Positions 35,200 to 44,506 are shown, counted from the stretch's first letter. The stretch: DNA of 51,174 nucleotides from Rhodoferax sp. (GCF_030646845.1 NZ_JAUSLE010000052.1:1-51174); one strand, 5' to 3'. Notes: a model not told the origin generated them from the sequence alone. Numbers and translations are program-made.

Positions 35200-35219
35200 A
35201 AATTTTCAAAGAGTTCACC

Positions 35220-35792
35220 ATGAAATTTGCTTCCCTTCTCTTGCCCTTGGCGGCCGCTTTGCTGTCAGTCACGGCCTTGCCTTCATTTGCGCAGCAAAAG
35301 CTGTTGCCGGCGCAGAGCAACGTCGGCTTTGTGGTCAAGCAAATGGGCGTTCCGGTGGAGGGTCATTTCAGGAAGTTTGATGCCCAAATCAGCTTTGATG
35401 CCGCCAAGCCCGCAAGCAACAAGGTCGCCTTCACGGTGGACATTGCCAGTGCCACCCTGGGTTCTGCCGAGGTGGACGCCGAGTTGCCCAAAGCGGTCTG
35501 GTTCAACACCGCCAAATTCCCGCAAGCCACGTTTGTCTCATCCGGCTTCAAGGCCCTGGGTGGCGGCAAATACGAAGTGGCCGGCAAGCTCAGCATCAAG
35601 GGTCAGTCCCGCGATGTCGTGGTGCCGCTGAGCATGACGCAAGCCGGTGCTGTGACGGTTGCCACTGGCATGCTCCCCATCAAGCGCCTGGTCTTCAAGA
35701 TTGGTGAAGACGAATGGGCCGACACTTCCATGGTGGCTGACGACGTGCAGGTCAAATTCAAGCTGGCCCTGAGCGGCGTGGGCAAGGTCTGA
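35220..35792 (+). CDS. YceI-family periplasmic lipid-binding protein (first copy)
   Basis: 190 residues. A signal peptide (residues 1-23, ending PSFAQ) precedes a lipocalin-like YceI domain that binds a polyprenoid in its barrel. Seen: AQSNVGFVVKQMGVPVEGHF, VDIASATLGSAEVDAEL, WFNTAKFPQATFVSSGFKAL and ISIKGQ-like KLSIKGQSRDVVVPL. It differs from the second copy in lacking FNKHLQS. It lies 20 bp after cytochrome b561, with which it may act as an electron or isoprenoid relay. Confidence 0.92.
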   Translation: MKFASLLLPLAAALLSVTALPSFAQQKLLPAQSNVGFVVKQMGVPVEGHFRKFDAQISFDAAKPASNKVAFTVDIASATLGSAEVDAELPKAVWFNTAKFPQATFVSSGFKALGGGKYEVAGKLSIKGQSRDVVVPLSMTQAGAVTVATGMLPIKRLVFKIGEDEWADTSMVADDVQVKFKLALSGVGKV

Positions 35793-35854
35793 CCGGCTTC
35801 TCACCCTTCCTTTTTCTCACCCCCTTCCTCAACATCCATCTCAGGAGTCTTCAC

Positions 35855-36430
35855 ATGCGTTTTTCCCTTCTCTCTGTTGCCGCTGCTGCCACCCTGCTGG
35901 CTGGCGCTAGCCAGGCCCAAGCGGCCAACTACGCCATTGATCCAACGCACACCTTCGTGACGTTCGAGATCGGCCATTTCGCCACGTCCACCAACCGTGG
36001 TCGCTTTGACAAAAAAGAAGGCACGGTCCAGTTTGACCGCGCCGGCAAAAACGGCAAGGTTGAGATCGTGATCGACATCGCGTCGATCAACACCGGCACG
36101 GCGCCTTTCAACAAGCATCTGCAAAGCGCAGAACTGTTTGACGCCGCCAAGTTCCCCACCGCCAAATTCGTGGCCGACAAGTTCAGCTTCAATGGTGACA
36201 AGGTGTCGGAAGTGGCCGGCACCCTGACCCTGCTTGGCAAGACGAATCCGGTCACGCTCAAGGCGACCAATTTCAATTGCTACGACAGCCCGATGGTCAA
36301 GCGCGAAGTCTGCGGCGGTGATTTTGAAACCACCATTGACCGCACCCAGTTCGGCATGAACTACGGCCTCGCCTATGGTTTTCCGAAAGAGGTGCGCCTG
36401 CTGATCCAGATCGAAGCGATCAAGCAGTAA
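35855..36430 (+). CDS. YceI-family periplasmic lipid-binding protein (second copy)
   Basis: 191 residues with a signal peptide ending SQAQAA. It is closer to classical YceI than its neighbour: YAIDPTHTFVTFEIGHF, GRFDKKEGTVQFD, PFNKHLQSAELFDAAKFPTAKF, LTLLGKTNPVTLKATNFNCY and the terminal FGMNYG. It has its own AGGAG before ATG 35855, 62 bp after the first copy. The two share only part of the sequence, so the duplication is old. Confidence 0.94.
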   Translation: MRFSLLSVAAAATLLAGASQAQAANYAIDPTHTFVTFEIGHFATSTNRGRFDKKEGTVQFDRAGKNGKVEIVIDIASINTGTAPFNKHLQSAELFDAAKFPTAKFVADKFSFNGDKVSEVAGTLTLLGKTNPVTLKATNFNCYDSPMVKREVCGGDFETTIDRTQFGMNYGLAYGFPKEVRLLIQIEAIKQ

Positions 36431-36435
36431 ACACC

Positions 36436-37551
36436 TCAGCCCAGCAAGATGTCGGCCTGTACGAAGTCGTAGCTCAGCGCACGGGCGACCGCTTCATACG
36501 TGACGTGACCGCTGGCCACATTCAGGCCGTTCTTCAGGTGCGCGTTGTCCTTGAGGGCCTGCTGCCAGCCCTTGTCCGCCAGCGCCACGGCATGGCCAAT
36601 CGTGGCGTTGTTGAGCGCAAAGGTTGAGGTGCGGGCCACGGCGCCCGGCATGTTGGCCACGCAGTAGTGCACCACACCGTCCACCATGAACGTGGGTTCG
36701 GTATGTGTGGTGGCGTGCGAGGTCTCGAAGCAGCCGCCCTGGTCAATCGCCACGTCGACCACCACCGCCCCTTTTTTCATGCGGGACACCATGCTGCGTG
36801 TCACCAGCTTGGGCGCCGCCGCGCCAGGAATCAGCACCCCGCCAATGACCAGTTCGGCATCAAGTACCGCATCCTCCACGCTCTGGGGGCCGGAGTACAC
36901 CGTGTTGATACGGTTGCCAAACACCAGGTCCAGCTGGCGCAGCCGGTCCACGTTCTTGTCCAGCACCGTCACCCGCGCCCCCAGACCGACCGCCATTTGC
37001 AGTGCGTGCGTCCCCACGACACCGGCGCCGATGATCACCACATGGCCCGCCGCCACACCGGGTACGCCACCCAGCAGCACGCCCATGCCACCCTTGGACA
37101 GCTCCAGGTGGGTGGCACCCGCCTGCACTGCCATGCGGCCGGCCACCTCGCTCATGGGCGCCAGCAGCGGCAGGCCGCCGCCAGGGCCGGTGATCGTTTC
37201 GTAGGCAATGCACACGGCGCCTGACTTGATGAGTGCGGCGGTCTGCGCCGGGTCGGGGGCCAGATGCAGGTAGGTGTACAGAATCTGGCCCGGGCGCAGC
37301 ATGGCGCACTCCTGCGGCTGGGGCTCCTTGACCTTGACGATCATGTCAGCCTGGGCAAACACGTCGCCCGCGTCTGCCACCAGGCTGGCGCCGGCGGCCC
37401 GGTATTGCTCGTCGGTCAGGCCAATGGCGGCGCCGGCACCGGTCTGCACCAGGACCTGGTGGCCATGCGCGGTCAGTTCGCGCACGCTGGCGGGCGTCAG
37501 CCCCACCCGATATTCGTGGTTCTTGATTTCCTTGGGTACGCCGATGTGCAT
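36436..37551 (-). CDS. ald: Alanine dehydrogenase
   Basis: 371 residues from ATG 37551, chosen for AGGAG nine bases ahead; the open frame upstream is not coding. It interconverts L-alanine and pyruvate with NAD and ammonia. Seen: [44 protein letters not shown] motif [28 protein letters not shown], and [15 protein letters not shown] with [18 protein letters not shown]. All catalytic segments are present. It could replenish pyruvate for the omega-aminotransferase encoded 4 kb to the right; that link is inferred. Confidence 0.95.
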   Translation of the reverse strand: MHIGVPKEIKNHEYRVGLTPASVRELTAHGHQVLVQTGAGAAIGLTDEQYRAAGASLVADAGDVFAQADMIVKVKEPQPQECAMLRPGQILYTYLHLAPDPAQTAALIKSGAVCIAYETITGPGGGLPLLAPMSEVAGRMAVQAGATHLELSKGGMGVLLGGVPGVAAGHVVIIGAGVVGTHALQMAVGLGARVTVLDKNVDRLRQLDLVFGNRINTVYSGPQSVEDAVLDAELVIGGVLIPGAAAPKLVTRSMVSRMKKGAVVVDVAIDQGGCFETSHATTHTEPTFMVDGVVHYCVANMPGAVARTSTFALNNATIGHAVALADKGWQQALKDNAHLKNGLNVASGHVTYEAVARALSYDFVQADILLG

Positions 37552-37716
37552 GCGGGTCTCCTGGTTTGCTGTTGTGCAACGTGCAGTGTGTGGACAAGCG
37601 AGGCCCGATTGACAAAACTCAATCGACCCACGGGCCATCCGCGAAGAATAGCCTGTGTTGCTCCTCAACTGAACGAAACAGGACATTCATATACCGTCCT
37701 GCCCAAGCCTGCCGCC

Positions 37717-38754
37717 ATGCGTCCGATTTTCCGACCCGAACTCGTGAACGATGCGTTCGGCGACCCCGGCCTCTACGTCGATTTCAAGTTCGAGAAACGG
37801 GCCCTGCTGTTTGATCTCGGCGATCTCACGGCGTTGCCGCCGAAAAAGATACTGCGGATTTCGGATGTGTTCGTCTCACATACCCATATGGACCACTTCT
37901 CCGGTTTCGACCGGCTGCTTCGCATCTGCCTCGGCCGCCTCACGGGCATCCGCTTGTACGGTCCGCCCGGTTTTGCAGAGCAGGTTGGGCACAAGCTGGC
38001 TGCCTATACCTGGAACCTGGTGGAGCACTACCCCGGCGACTTTACGGTCGATGTCTGGGAGGTCGATGCCGGATGGTTGGCCCGCGGCACCCGCCTGCGC
38101 GGTCACAACCGCTTTCAAGCCGAGCCGCTCGCAGCGCCGCGATTGCAGGACGGTGTGCTGCTTGATGAGCCGGCGTTTCGCGTGCGCGCGGCATTCCTCG
38201 ATCACGGTACGCCTTGCCTCGGTTTCGCGGTCGAGGAAAAAACCCACGTCAACGTGTGGAAGAACCGGCTTGCCGAGCTGGGGCTGGCGGTCGGGCCGTG
38301 GCTGAAGGAACTGAAGGATGCGGTGATCCGGGGCGCCCCCGACGATACCCCGGTGCGGGCTTGGTGGCGTGACGGCAACGGCGAGCATGAGCGCATTTTC
38401 CCTTTGGGGGCGCTCAAGGCCGAGGTGTTGCGTCTGGTGCCGGGACGCAAGATCGGCTATGTGACCGACGTCGCTTTTCAGCAGGACAACGTGCAACGCA
38501 TCACGGCGCTGGCGGCGGATGCAGCGCAGCTATTCATTGAATGCGTATTTCTTGAGCAGGATGCGGATCACGCCATTCGGAAACATCATCTCACCGCCCG
38601 CCAAGCGGGCAGCATCGCGCGTGAGGCGGGGGCAAAACTGGTTATTCCATTTCATTTTTCCCCACGCTACGCCGACCGTGAGGCGGACCTGCGCGCGGAG
38701 ATCGATGCGGCATGGCGTCACCCGCTTGACTCTCCAGAGTCAAGCGGGTGTTGA
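37717..38754 (+). CDS. MBL-fold metallohydrolase, RNase Z-like
   Basis: 345 residues from ATG 37717. The metallo-beta-lactamase fold motifs are visible: VFVSHTHMDHFSGF (HxHxDH, here as SHTHMDH), ATFLDHGTPCLGFAVEE-like RAAFLDHGTPCLGFA, IGYVTDV for the later Asp, and VIPFHFSPRYAD with the last His. The layout matches ribonuclease Z, but the flexible arm of true RNase Z was not seen, so the substrate is open. The final codons lie in a perfect 13-base inverted repeat. Confidence 0.85.
   Translation: MRPIFRPELVNDAFGDPGLYVDFKFEKRALLFDLGDLTALPPKKILRISDVFVSHTHMDHFSGFDRLLRICLGRLTGIRLYGPPGFAEQVGHKLAAYTWNLVEHYPGDFTVDVWEVDAGWLARGTRLRGHNRFQAEPLAAPRLQDGVLLDEPAFRVRAAFLDHGTPCLGFAVEEKTHVNVWKNRLAELGLAVGPWLKELKDAVIRGAPDDTPVRAWWRDGNGEHERIFPLGALKAEVLRLVPGRKIGYVTDVAFQQDNVQRITALAADAAQLFIECVFLEQDADHAIRKHHLTARQAGSIAREAGAKLVIPFHFSPRYADREADLRAEIDAAWRHPLDSPESSGC
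38721..38748. terminator. Perfect 13-bp inverted repeat at the end of the MBL gene
   Basis: CCCGCTTGACTCT, two bases CC, AGAGTCAAGCGGG. It lies between the convergent MBL and mmsA genes and includes the last codons of the former. No T-run follows on either strand, so it is a weak or factor-assisted bidirectional terminator, or a transcript-end protector. Confidence 0.55.
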
Positions 38755-38768
38755 CGACATCAGACGAT

Positions 38769-40274
38769 TTAGCGGTTGCTTGGAAAGCTGAACGCCGTGC
38801 CTTCCCGCACACCGGCTGACGGCCAGCGTTGCGTGATGGTCTTGCGCTTGGTGTAAAACCGCACGGCGTCCGGACCGTAGGCCGAGAGGTCGCCAAACAG
38901 CGAGCGCTTCCAGCCGCCAAACGAGTGGTACGCCACCGGCACCGGCAACGGCACATTGACGCCGACCATGCCGACCTGGATGTGGTCGGTGAAGTAACGC
39001 GCGGCCTCGCCATCGCGGGTGAAAATGCAGGTGCCGTTGCCGTACTCATGGGCATCGATCAGGTCCATGGCTTCATGCAGGTTGTTGACGCGCATGACAC
39101 CCAGCACCGGCCCGAAAATTTCTTCCTGGTAAATCGTCATGCCGGGCTTGACGTGGTCAAACAGGCAGGCGCCGAGAAAGTAGCCTTCTTCATGGCCGGG
39201 CACCTTGATGCCGCGGCCATCGACCACCAGCGTGGCGCCCTCGGCCACGCCCTGGTCCACAAAGCCCTTGACCTTCTCGAAGTGCTGCCTGGTGACCAGC
39301 GGCCCCATGTCGTTGCTGGCGTCGACACCGGGGCCGACCTTCATCTTGGCAATCTCGACCTTCAGCCCCGCCACCACTGCATCGGCAGTGGCGTCGCCTA
39401 CCGCCACGACCAGCGGAATGGCCATGCAGCGCTCGCCGCACGAACCGTAGGCGGCGCCCATCAGCGCGCTTACGGCGTTGGCCACGTCGGCGTCGGGCAT
39501 CACGACCGCATGGTTCTTGGCGCCGCCCAGGGCCTGCACCCGCTTGCCATTGGCACAACCGGTGGCGTAGATGTACTCGGCAATCGGCGTGGAGCCCACA
39601 AAACTGATGGCCTGCACGCGCTTGTCATGCAGCAGCGTGTCCACGGCCTCCTTGTCGCCGTTCACCACGTTGAGCACACCGGGCGGCAGACCCGCCTGCA
39701 GTGCCAGTTCTGCCACCAGCAAGGCGCTGCTGGGATCGCGCTCGGATGGCTTGAGCACAAAGGTGTTGCCGCAGGCAATAGCCATTGGCCACATCCACAG
39801 CGGCACCATCACGGGGAAGTTGAACGGGGTGATGCCGGCGGTCACGCCCAGCGACTGAAACTCGCTCCACGAATCGACGGCGGTGCCGACGTTTCTGCTG
39901 TGTTCGCCCTTGAGCAATTCGGGGGCGTAGCTGGCGTATTCGACGTTTTCAATGCCGCGCTGCAGCTCGCCCATGGCGTCGCCCAGCACCTTGCCATGCT
40001 CGGCCGTGAGCAGGGCGCAGATCTGGTCAGCGTTTTCTTCCAGCAACTGCTTGAGCTTGCTCATGACCCGCGCCCGCTTGAGTGGCGTGGTGGCGCGCCA
40101 GGCGGGGTAGGCGGCGTGGGCCGAGGCAATGGCCTGCTCGACGGTGGTCTTGTCCGCCAGCAACAGGCGTTTCTCCGCCTTGCCGGTCGCCGGGTTGAAC
40201 ACCTCGGAATAGCGGCTGCCGCCAGCCACCAGCTGGCCGTCAATGAGGTGATGAATCGTTGGGAGGGTTTGCAT
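38769..40274 (-). CDS. mmsA: CoA-acylating methylmalonate/malonate-semialdehyde dehydrogenase
   Basis: 501 residues. It turns malonate semialdehyde into acetyl-CoA, or methylmalonate semialdehyde into propionyl-CoA, with NAD and CoA. Seen: PFNFPVMVPLWMWPMAIACGNTFVLKPSERDP (MmsA-specific), ISFVGSTPIAEYIY, ALGGAKNHAVVMPDAD and the catalytic Cys in GSCGERCMAIPL. The gene comes 24 bp after the omega-aminotransferase gene on the same strand. The pair makes a complete route from beta-alanine to acetyl-CoA. Confidence 0.95.
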   Translation of the reverse strand: MQTLPTIHHLIDGQLVAGGSRYSEVFNPATGKAEKRLLLADKTTVEQAIASAHAAYPAWRATTPLKRARVMSKLKQLLEENADQICALLTAEHGKVLGDAMGELQRGIENVEYASYAPELLKGEHSRNVGTAVDSWSEFQSLGVTAGITPFNFPVMVPLWMWPMAIACGNTFVLKPSERDPSSALLVAELALQAGLPPGVLNVVNGDKEAVDTLLHDKRVQAISFVGSTPIAEYIYATGCANGKRVQALGGAKNHAVVMPDADVANAVSALMGAAYGSCGERCMAIPLVVAVGDATADAVVAGLKVEIAKMKVGPGVDASNDMGPLVTRQHFEKVKGFVDQGVAEGATLVVDGRGIKVPGHEEGYFLGACLFDHVKPGMTIYQEEIFGPVLGVMRVNNLHEAMDLIDAHEYGNGTCIFTRDGEAARYFTDHIQVGMVGVNVPLPVPVAYHSFGGWKRSLFGDLSAYGPDAVRFYTKRKTITQRWPSAGVREGTAFSFPSNR

Positions 40275-40298
40275 AAGAGATATCAGTAAAAAGTGGCT

Positions 40299-41648
40299 TC
40301 AAGCCGTTTGGTTGATGGTCTCACCCAGCGCGTTGATCAGGCTGTCAATCTGGGCGGGGGTCGTGATGAAGGGCGGTGCGAGCTGGATGGTATCGCCACC
40401 GTAGCGCACATAGAAGCCTTTTTTCAGCATGGCCATGGCAATCTCATAAGGGCGCCGCGCGGGCTCGCCAGGCACCGCGTCGATGGTGAAGCCTGCCGCC
40501 AGACCGTAGTTGCGGATGTCGGTGATGTGCTTGGTGCCCTTGAGGTTGTGCACGGCGTTCTCAAAATACGGCGCCACGGCTTTGACCTGCTCGACCATGT
40601 TCTCTTTCACCAGCAGGTCCAGCGCGGCCAGGCCGACGGCACAGGCGACCGGGTGGGCCGAGTAGGTGTAGCCGTGGGCGAATTCCAGCATGTAGTCCGG
40701 CCCGCCCTGCGCCATGAAGGTGTCGTAGATGTCTTTTTTGACCAGCACGGCGCCCAGCGGCTGCGCGCCATTGGTGATCTGCTTGGCGACGTTCATGATG
40801 TCGGGCGTCACGCCAAAGGCCTCGGCGCCGGTGTAGGCGGCGGCGCGGCCAAAGCCGGTGATGACCTCGTCAAAAATCAGCAGGATATTGTTGGCGGTGC
40901 AGATGTCGCGCAGGCGCTGCAGGTAGCCCTTGGGCGGAATCACCACGCCGGCCGAGCCCGAGAACGGTTCCACAATCACGGCCGCAATGTTGCTGGCGTC
41001 GTGCAGGGTGATCAGCCGGAGCAGGTCGTCCGCCAGTTCCGCGCCCTTCTCCGGCATGCCGCGTGAAAACGCGTTGCTGGCCAACTGGGTGTGGGGCAGG
41101 TGATCTGCCGCAATACCCTGGCCAAACATCTTGCGGTTGGCCCCGATGCCGCCGACCGAGATGCCGCCAAAGTTGACGCCGTGATAGCCTTTTTCGCGTC
41201 CGATCAGCAGTGTCTTGCTGGCCTGGCCTTTGGTACGCCAGTAGGCTCGTGCCATCTTGAGCGAGGTGTCAGCGGATTCCGAGCCGGAACCGGTGAAGAA
41301 CACATGGTCGAGCCCCGCGGGGGTGAGTTCCTTGAGCTTGTTGGCCAGTTCGAACGACAGCGGGTGGCCGAACTGGAATGCGGGGGAGTAGTCAAGCGTG
41401 GCCATCTGCTTGGTCACTGCATCAGTGATCTCCGTGCGCCCGTGGCCCAAGCCGCAGCACCACAGGCCGGACAGGCCGTCAAAAATATTTTTGCCATGGT
41501 TGTCGGTGTAGTAGCAACCTTTGGCGCTCACCATCATGCGCGGGTTGGCCTTGAACTCGCGGTTGCCGGTGTAGGGCATCCAGTGCGCCTCAAGCCAGGC
41601 GGCGTCGGTGCGAGGGGCGGCCAGCTGCTGTGCATCGTTCATATCCAT
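40299..41648 (-). CDS. Omega-amino acid (beta-alanine):pyruvate aminotransferase
   Basis: 449 residues, PLP-dependent class III transaminase. It moves the amino group of beta-alanine to pyruvate, giving malonate semialdehyde and alanine. Seen: HWMPYTGNREFKANPRM, DGLSGLWCCGLGHGR, FFTGSGSESADTSLKMAR, YHGVNFGGISVGGIG, LLIFDEVITGFGR (PLP-binding Asp), and the Schiff-base lysine in NVAKQITNGAQPLGAVLV. ATG 41648 has AGGAG ahead. Next gene is mmsA; the divergent LysR gene is likely its regulator. Confidence 0.93.
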   Translation of the reverse strand: MDMNDAQQLAAPRTDAAWLEAHWMPYTGNREFKANPRMMVSAKGCYYTDNHGKNIFDGLSGLWCCGLGHGRTEITDAVTKQMATLDYSPAFQFGHPLSFELANKLKELTPAGLDHVFFTGSGSESADTSLKMARAYWRTKGQASKTLLIGREKGYHGVNFGGISVGGIGANRKMFGQGIAADHLPHTQLASNAFSRGMPEKGAELADDLLRLITLHDASNIAAVIVEPFSGSAGVVIPPKGYLQRLRDICTANNILLIFDEVITGFGRAAAYTGAEAFGVTPDIMNVAKQITNGAQPLGAVLVKKDIYDTFMAQGGPDYMLEFAHGYTYSAHPVACAVGLAALDLLVKENMVEQVKAVAPYFENAVHNLKGTKHITDIRNYGLAAGFTIDAVPGEPARRPYEIAMAMLKKGFYVRYGGDTIQLAPPFITTPAQIDSLINALGETINQTA

Positions 41649-41700
41649 GGTGTCTCCTGAATGGGGGAAAGAGCTTGCGATTCTGATGGGCTCTGTTACT

Positions 41701-41716
41701 CTTATAAATGTATAAG
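41701..41716. promoter_or_regulatory. Inverted repeat between the aminotransferase and LysR genes
   Basis: CTTATA-AATG-TATAAG, perfect six-base arms, in the 91-bp divergent gap. Its size and the AT-rich T-N11-A geometry suit a LysR-type box that would control both genes. It also overlaps likely -10 sequence, so it might simply be promoter. Confidence 0.45.
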
Positions 41717-41739
41717 TATCACTATTCAGTTATCAATCT

Positions 41740-42696
41740 ATGCAAGTAAAGAGCCGGGCCGCCCTGGGCCAGTTGAGCGACATGGATATTCGCCTGCTAC
41801 GGGTGTTCAAAAGCGTGGTGGAGTGCGGGGGCATGGCCGCCGCGGAGCTGGAGCTCAACATCGGCACCTCCACGGTCAGCCGCCACATCAAGGATCTGGA
41901 AACCCGCGTCGGGCTGACCCTGTGTCGCCGGGGGCGGGCCGGTTTTGCCCTGACAACCGAGGGTGAGCAGATTTACACCGAGACCCTGCGCCTGCTGGCC
42001 GGGGTGGACGCGTTTCGCGGCAGTGTGGACGAGATTCATCGCCGCATGGGCGGTCAGCTCAACATCGCGGTGTTCGACAAGACCGCCAGCAACCCGGCCG
42101 CCCACATCGGTGCAGCGATCGCCCTGTTTTCGGATGTTGCGCCAGAAGTGAGTCTGCACTTGCATGTGGCGCCTTTGAACACCATCGAGCGTGGCGTGAT
42201 CGACGGGCAGTTTCAGGTCGGGGTCATTCCGGGCCATCGCAGCTCGGAGACGCTGGCTTACGACGAGCTGTTCACCGAGACCATGTTCTTGTACTGCGGT
42301 GCGCGCCATGCGCTGTTCAAGGCCGAGCCTGCCGACATGACGTGGGACGACATGCGCGCCCATCACTTTGCGGGCCTGGGTTACCACTCGCCCAATATGG
42401 AAATCAGCCAGCAGCTGCGCTTGCCGCGCAAGGCCACCGGCTATGACCAGGAGTCCATCGCGACGCTGATCCTGTCGGGCAGGTATCTGGGCTTTTTGCC
42501 CGATCACTATGCCGAAGGCTTTGTGCGCAATGGCCAGATGCGGGCTGTCAAGCCGGCGTTGTTTCGCTATGACTGCAGTTTTTTCAGCATCGTGCGGCGC
42601 TCGCCGCAGCCATCCCGCGTGACGCGGGCGTTCCAGGAGTGCCTGGTGCAGGCGCATAAATCAATCGATCAGACGGCGGGTCTATATAACAAATAG
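41740..42696 (+). CDS. LysR-type regulator divergent from the omega-aminotransferase
   Basis: 318 residues. The N-terminal helix-turn-helix reads DMDIRLLRVFKSVVECGGMAAAELELNIGTSTVSRHIKDLETRVGL in overall pattern, followed by an effector domain with LNIAVFDKTASNPAAHIGAA. The start ATG 41740 lacks a ribosome site; ATG 41782 at MDIRLLRVF is an alternative. The divergent layout suggests control of the aminotransferase-mmsA pair. Its stop codon TAG (42694-42696) is supplied by repeat copy D. Confidence 0.88.
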   Translation: MQVKSRAALGQLSDMDIRLLRVFKSVVECGGMAAAELELNIGTSTVSRHIKDLETRVGLTLCRRGRAGFALTTEGEQIYTETLRLLAGVDAFRGSVDEIHRRMGGQLNIAVFDKTASNPAAHIGAAIALFSDVAPEVSLHLHVAPLNTIERGVIDGQFQVGVIPGHRSSETLAYDELFTETMFLYCGARHALFKAEPADMTWDDMRAHHFAGLGYHSPNMEISQQLRLPRKATGYDQESIATLILSGRYLGFLPDHYAEGFVRNGQMRAVKPALFRYDCSFFSIVRRSPQPSRVTRAFQECLVQAHKSIDQTAGLYNK

Positions 42697-42744
42697 GCCT
42701 CTAGCCCACATGTTATATGCGTAAGCAGCTATAAAAACAATAGC
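42691..42744 (+). repeat. 54-bp interspersed repeat, copy D, supplying a stop codon
   Basis: Aligns without gaps with copies A-C: AAATAGG, CTCTAGCCCACA, ATGCG, AGCAGCTA and CAATAGC. Its first six bases AAATAG give the last Lys and the stop codon of the LysR gene, and its end lies two bases before the stop of the next, convergent gene. Confidence 0.85.
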
Positions 42745-42746
42745 AA

Positions 42747-43121
42747 TCAAGCCGCGCGCGTGCGCTCGATCCGTTTCCCGTGGGGCAGCGTGGCCAGCCG
42801 TGTGAACATGCGCCGGCAGTAGCCGCTGATCTGCAAGCATTTGTTGATCTCGTCGACCGGCAGCGGGCCGGACACCACGACGATGTCATTGGCGCTGTCC
42901 AGCGCCCCGGCGGCGCGCAGCCGGCGGCGCGCCGTGGTGGCCCAGGACTGGATGCGAACGGGGCTGCCATGCTCATGCAGCACACCGGTGCGCACGTCAA
43001 ACGCAATGGCGACGTTGTCGGTTTTGAGTCGCAGACGATGCTCTCCGGTGACCTTGCTGGCCGGCGTGCTCATGTCGTACAAATGGTAGTTGCCCTCTTT
43101 GAGCTGGTACTGCAATGTCAT
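42747..43121 (-). CDS. Conserved-looking 124-residue protein, function unknown
   Basis: ATG 43121 has AGGAG seven bases ahead and codon use is normal, so the gene is real. I do not recognise the family. Visible: a largely beta N-terminal part (YQLKEGNYHLYDMSTPASK), then TGEHRLRLKTDNVAIAFDVRTG, and a C-terminal helical part EINKCLQISGYCRRMFTRLA. No signal peptide or membrane segment. It stands alone between convergent LysR and a 190-bp gap before the lipoprotein gene. Confidence 0.65.
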   Translation of the reverse strand: MTLQYQLKEGNYHLYDMSTPASKVTGEHRLRLKTDNVAIAFDVRTGVLHEHGSPVRIQSWATTARRRLRAAGALDSANDIVVVSGPLPVDEINKCLQISGYCRRMFTRLATLPHGKRIERTRAA

Positions 43122-43311
43122 GGAATCTCCTCGTTTAGGTGGATTGTGGGCCGCGGCAGGCGCAAACTAAAGTGAGAAAAGCGCGTGGAAATCCCCCCTG
43201 TTCGCACTGCCGCCGCTCAGGGGCGCTTGGCGAGGCGGCCACTTTCATGACCTGGGCTTGTGGCTTGAGAAAAAGCAATGCGTCAGGCTCTGCCGTGTCT
43301 AGACTGACCTC

Positions 43312-43812
43312 ATGAAAACGACAAGACTATTGACAGCGCTTTTGCTGTGCCTCGCTGCGCTGGCCGCGTGCACCACCACCGGCACCGGCGGCGGACAAGT
43401 GACCGGCGTCGGGGCGCAGGAACAGCTGGTGGCGTTCAACTGGAAGAGCACCGACGGCGGCATATCGGGCACCATGACAGCAGCGCTTCCAGATTCGGTC
43501 TTTCAGGGCCGGTTCTTCCAGATCACCCGGCAAACGCGCAGTGAGGTGCTGGACCCGCTGTGGACGCACTGGCACCGCGGCTGGTACGACTGGCCGTATT
43601 GGGGGAGTCCTTTCTCTCCGGCCTACCCGACCACCCAGTTCATCACGCATTACTCCGGCAAGGTGGTCGCCACCCTGGAATCGCAGAACAACCAGCGACT
43701 GCGCTGCCGCTTCCACCTGGTCGAGCCCGTGCGGGGCATGTCGGGCGGTGGCGAGGGCGAGTGTCAGCTGTCCGATGGGCGGGTGGTGCGGGCGGTTTTT
43801 CCGGGCAAGTAG
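43312..43812 (+). CDS. Small lipoprotein, function unknown
   Basis: 166 residues. Signal sequence TRLLTALLLCLAALAACTT with a lipobox LAAC, cysteine at residue 20, followed by TTTGTGGG, so it is membrane-anchored and likely in the outer membrane. The body has aromatic-rich HWHRGWYDWPYWGSPF (about residues 85-100) and a closing RGMSGGGEGECQLSDGRVV. No family recognised. The nitroreductase gene starts 34 bp later on the same strand. Confidence 0.78.
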   Translation: MKTTRLLTALLLCLAALAACTTTGTGGGQVTGVGAQEQLVAFNWKSTDGGISGTMTAALPDSVFQGRFFQITRQTRSEVLDPLWTHWHRGWYDWPYWGSPFSPAYPTTQFITHYSGKVVATLESQNNQRLRCRFHLVEPVRGMSGGGEGECQLSDGRVVRAVFPGK

Positions 43813-43846
43813 CCTTGATCGCCAATCATTCAACAGGAGCGTACAC

Positions 43847-44506
43847 ATGAACACACTGACCAAAATGGCGCTGGGCCTGCTCGGGCAGCTCAAACCAGAG
43901 CCCGCTGTGGGTGACGCCGCCAGCACGATGCACCTGCCGCCAGTCAGGCTGACGGGCGGCATGCCACTGATGCAGGCGCTGGCGCAACGCCAGTCACTGC
44001 GGGAGTTCGATCCGGCGCCGCTGCCGGAGCAGATGCTCTCTGATCTGCTGTGGGCGGCCGCTGGCATCAACCGCGTCGCGCTGGGTGGCCGTACAGCGCC
44101 CAGCGCGATGAATGCCCAAGAGGTGGACGTGTACGTCGCCTTGCCCGCTGGCCTGTACCGCTACGCCGCAACGACCCACACGCTGGATCTGGTAAGCGCC
44201 ATCGATGCCCGCCGCGTCACCGGCTACCAGGACTTTGTGGAGGACGCGCCGCTGGACCTGGTGTTTGTTGCCGACTATTCCCGCATGAAGTTGGTGCCGG
44301 CGGCGCAGCGGGAGTCTTATGCGTCGGCGGCGGCCGGTGCCATGGCGCAAAACGTTTACCTGTATTGCGCCTCGACTGGCCTGGCCACGGTGATTCGTGC
44401 CTGGATCAATCGCGGTGCGCTGGCGCAGGCCATGGGGCTGAACAATGACCAGCAGGTATTGCTGTCGCAGACGGTCGGGCGGCCAAAGGCGGCGGCCGCA
44501 CGCTGA
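43847..44506 (+). CDS. Nitroreductase-family (SagB-like) FMN protein
   Basis: 219 residues from ATG 43847, with AGGAG ahead. FMN-dependent nitroreductase fold of the type near SagB/putative oxidoreductases. Seen: ALAQRQSLREFDPAPLPEQMLSDLLWAAAGINR at the N-terminus (RxSxRxF motif), GGRTAPSAMNAQEVDVYVAL for FMN binding, and ASAAAGAMAQNVYLYCASTGLATVIRAW in the long helix. The usual C-terminal GHP/GxP segment is VGRPKA. The first 35 residues are an extra hydrophobic extension, possibly a membrane anchor or weak signal. It is convergent with the ACP gene. Confidence 0.83.
   Translation: MNTLTKMALGLLGQLKPEPAVGDAASTMHLPPVRLTGGMPLMQALAQRQSLREFDPAPLPEQMLSDLLWAAAGINRVALGGRTAPSAMNAQEVDVYVALPAGLYRYAATTHTLDLVSAIDARRVTGYQDFVEDAPLDLVFVADYSRMKLVPAAQRESYASAAAGAMAQNVYLYCASTGLATVIRAWINRGALAQAMGLNNDQQVLLSQTVGRPKAAAAR

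Noticed and set aside
43265..43285. Possible FNR-like box TTGAGAAAAAGCAA ahead of the lipoprotein gene
   Set aside because: Two mismatches, both in the core bases, and no correctly spaced -10.
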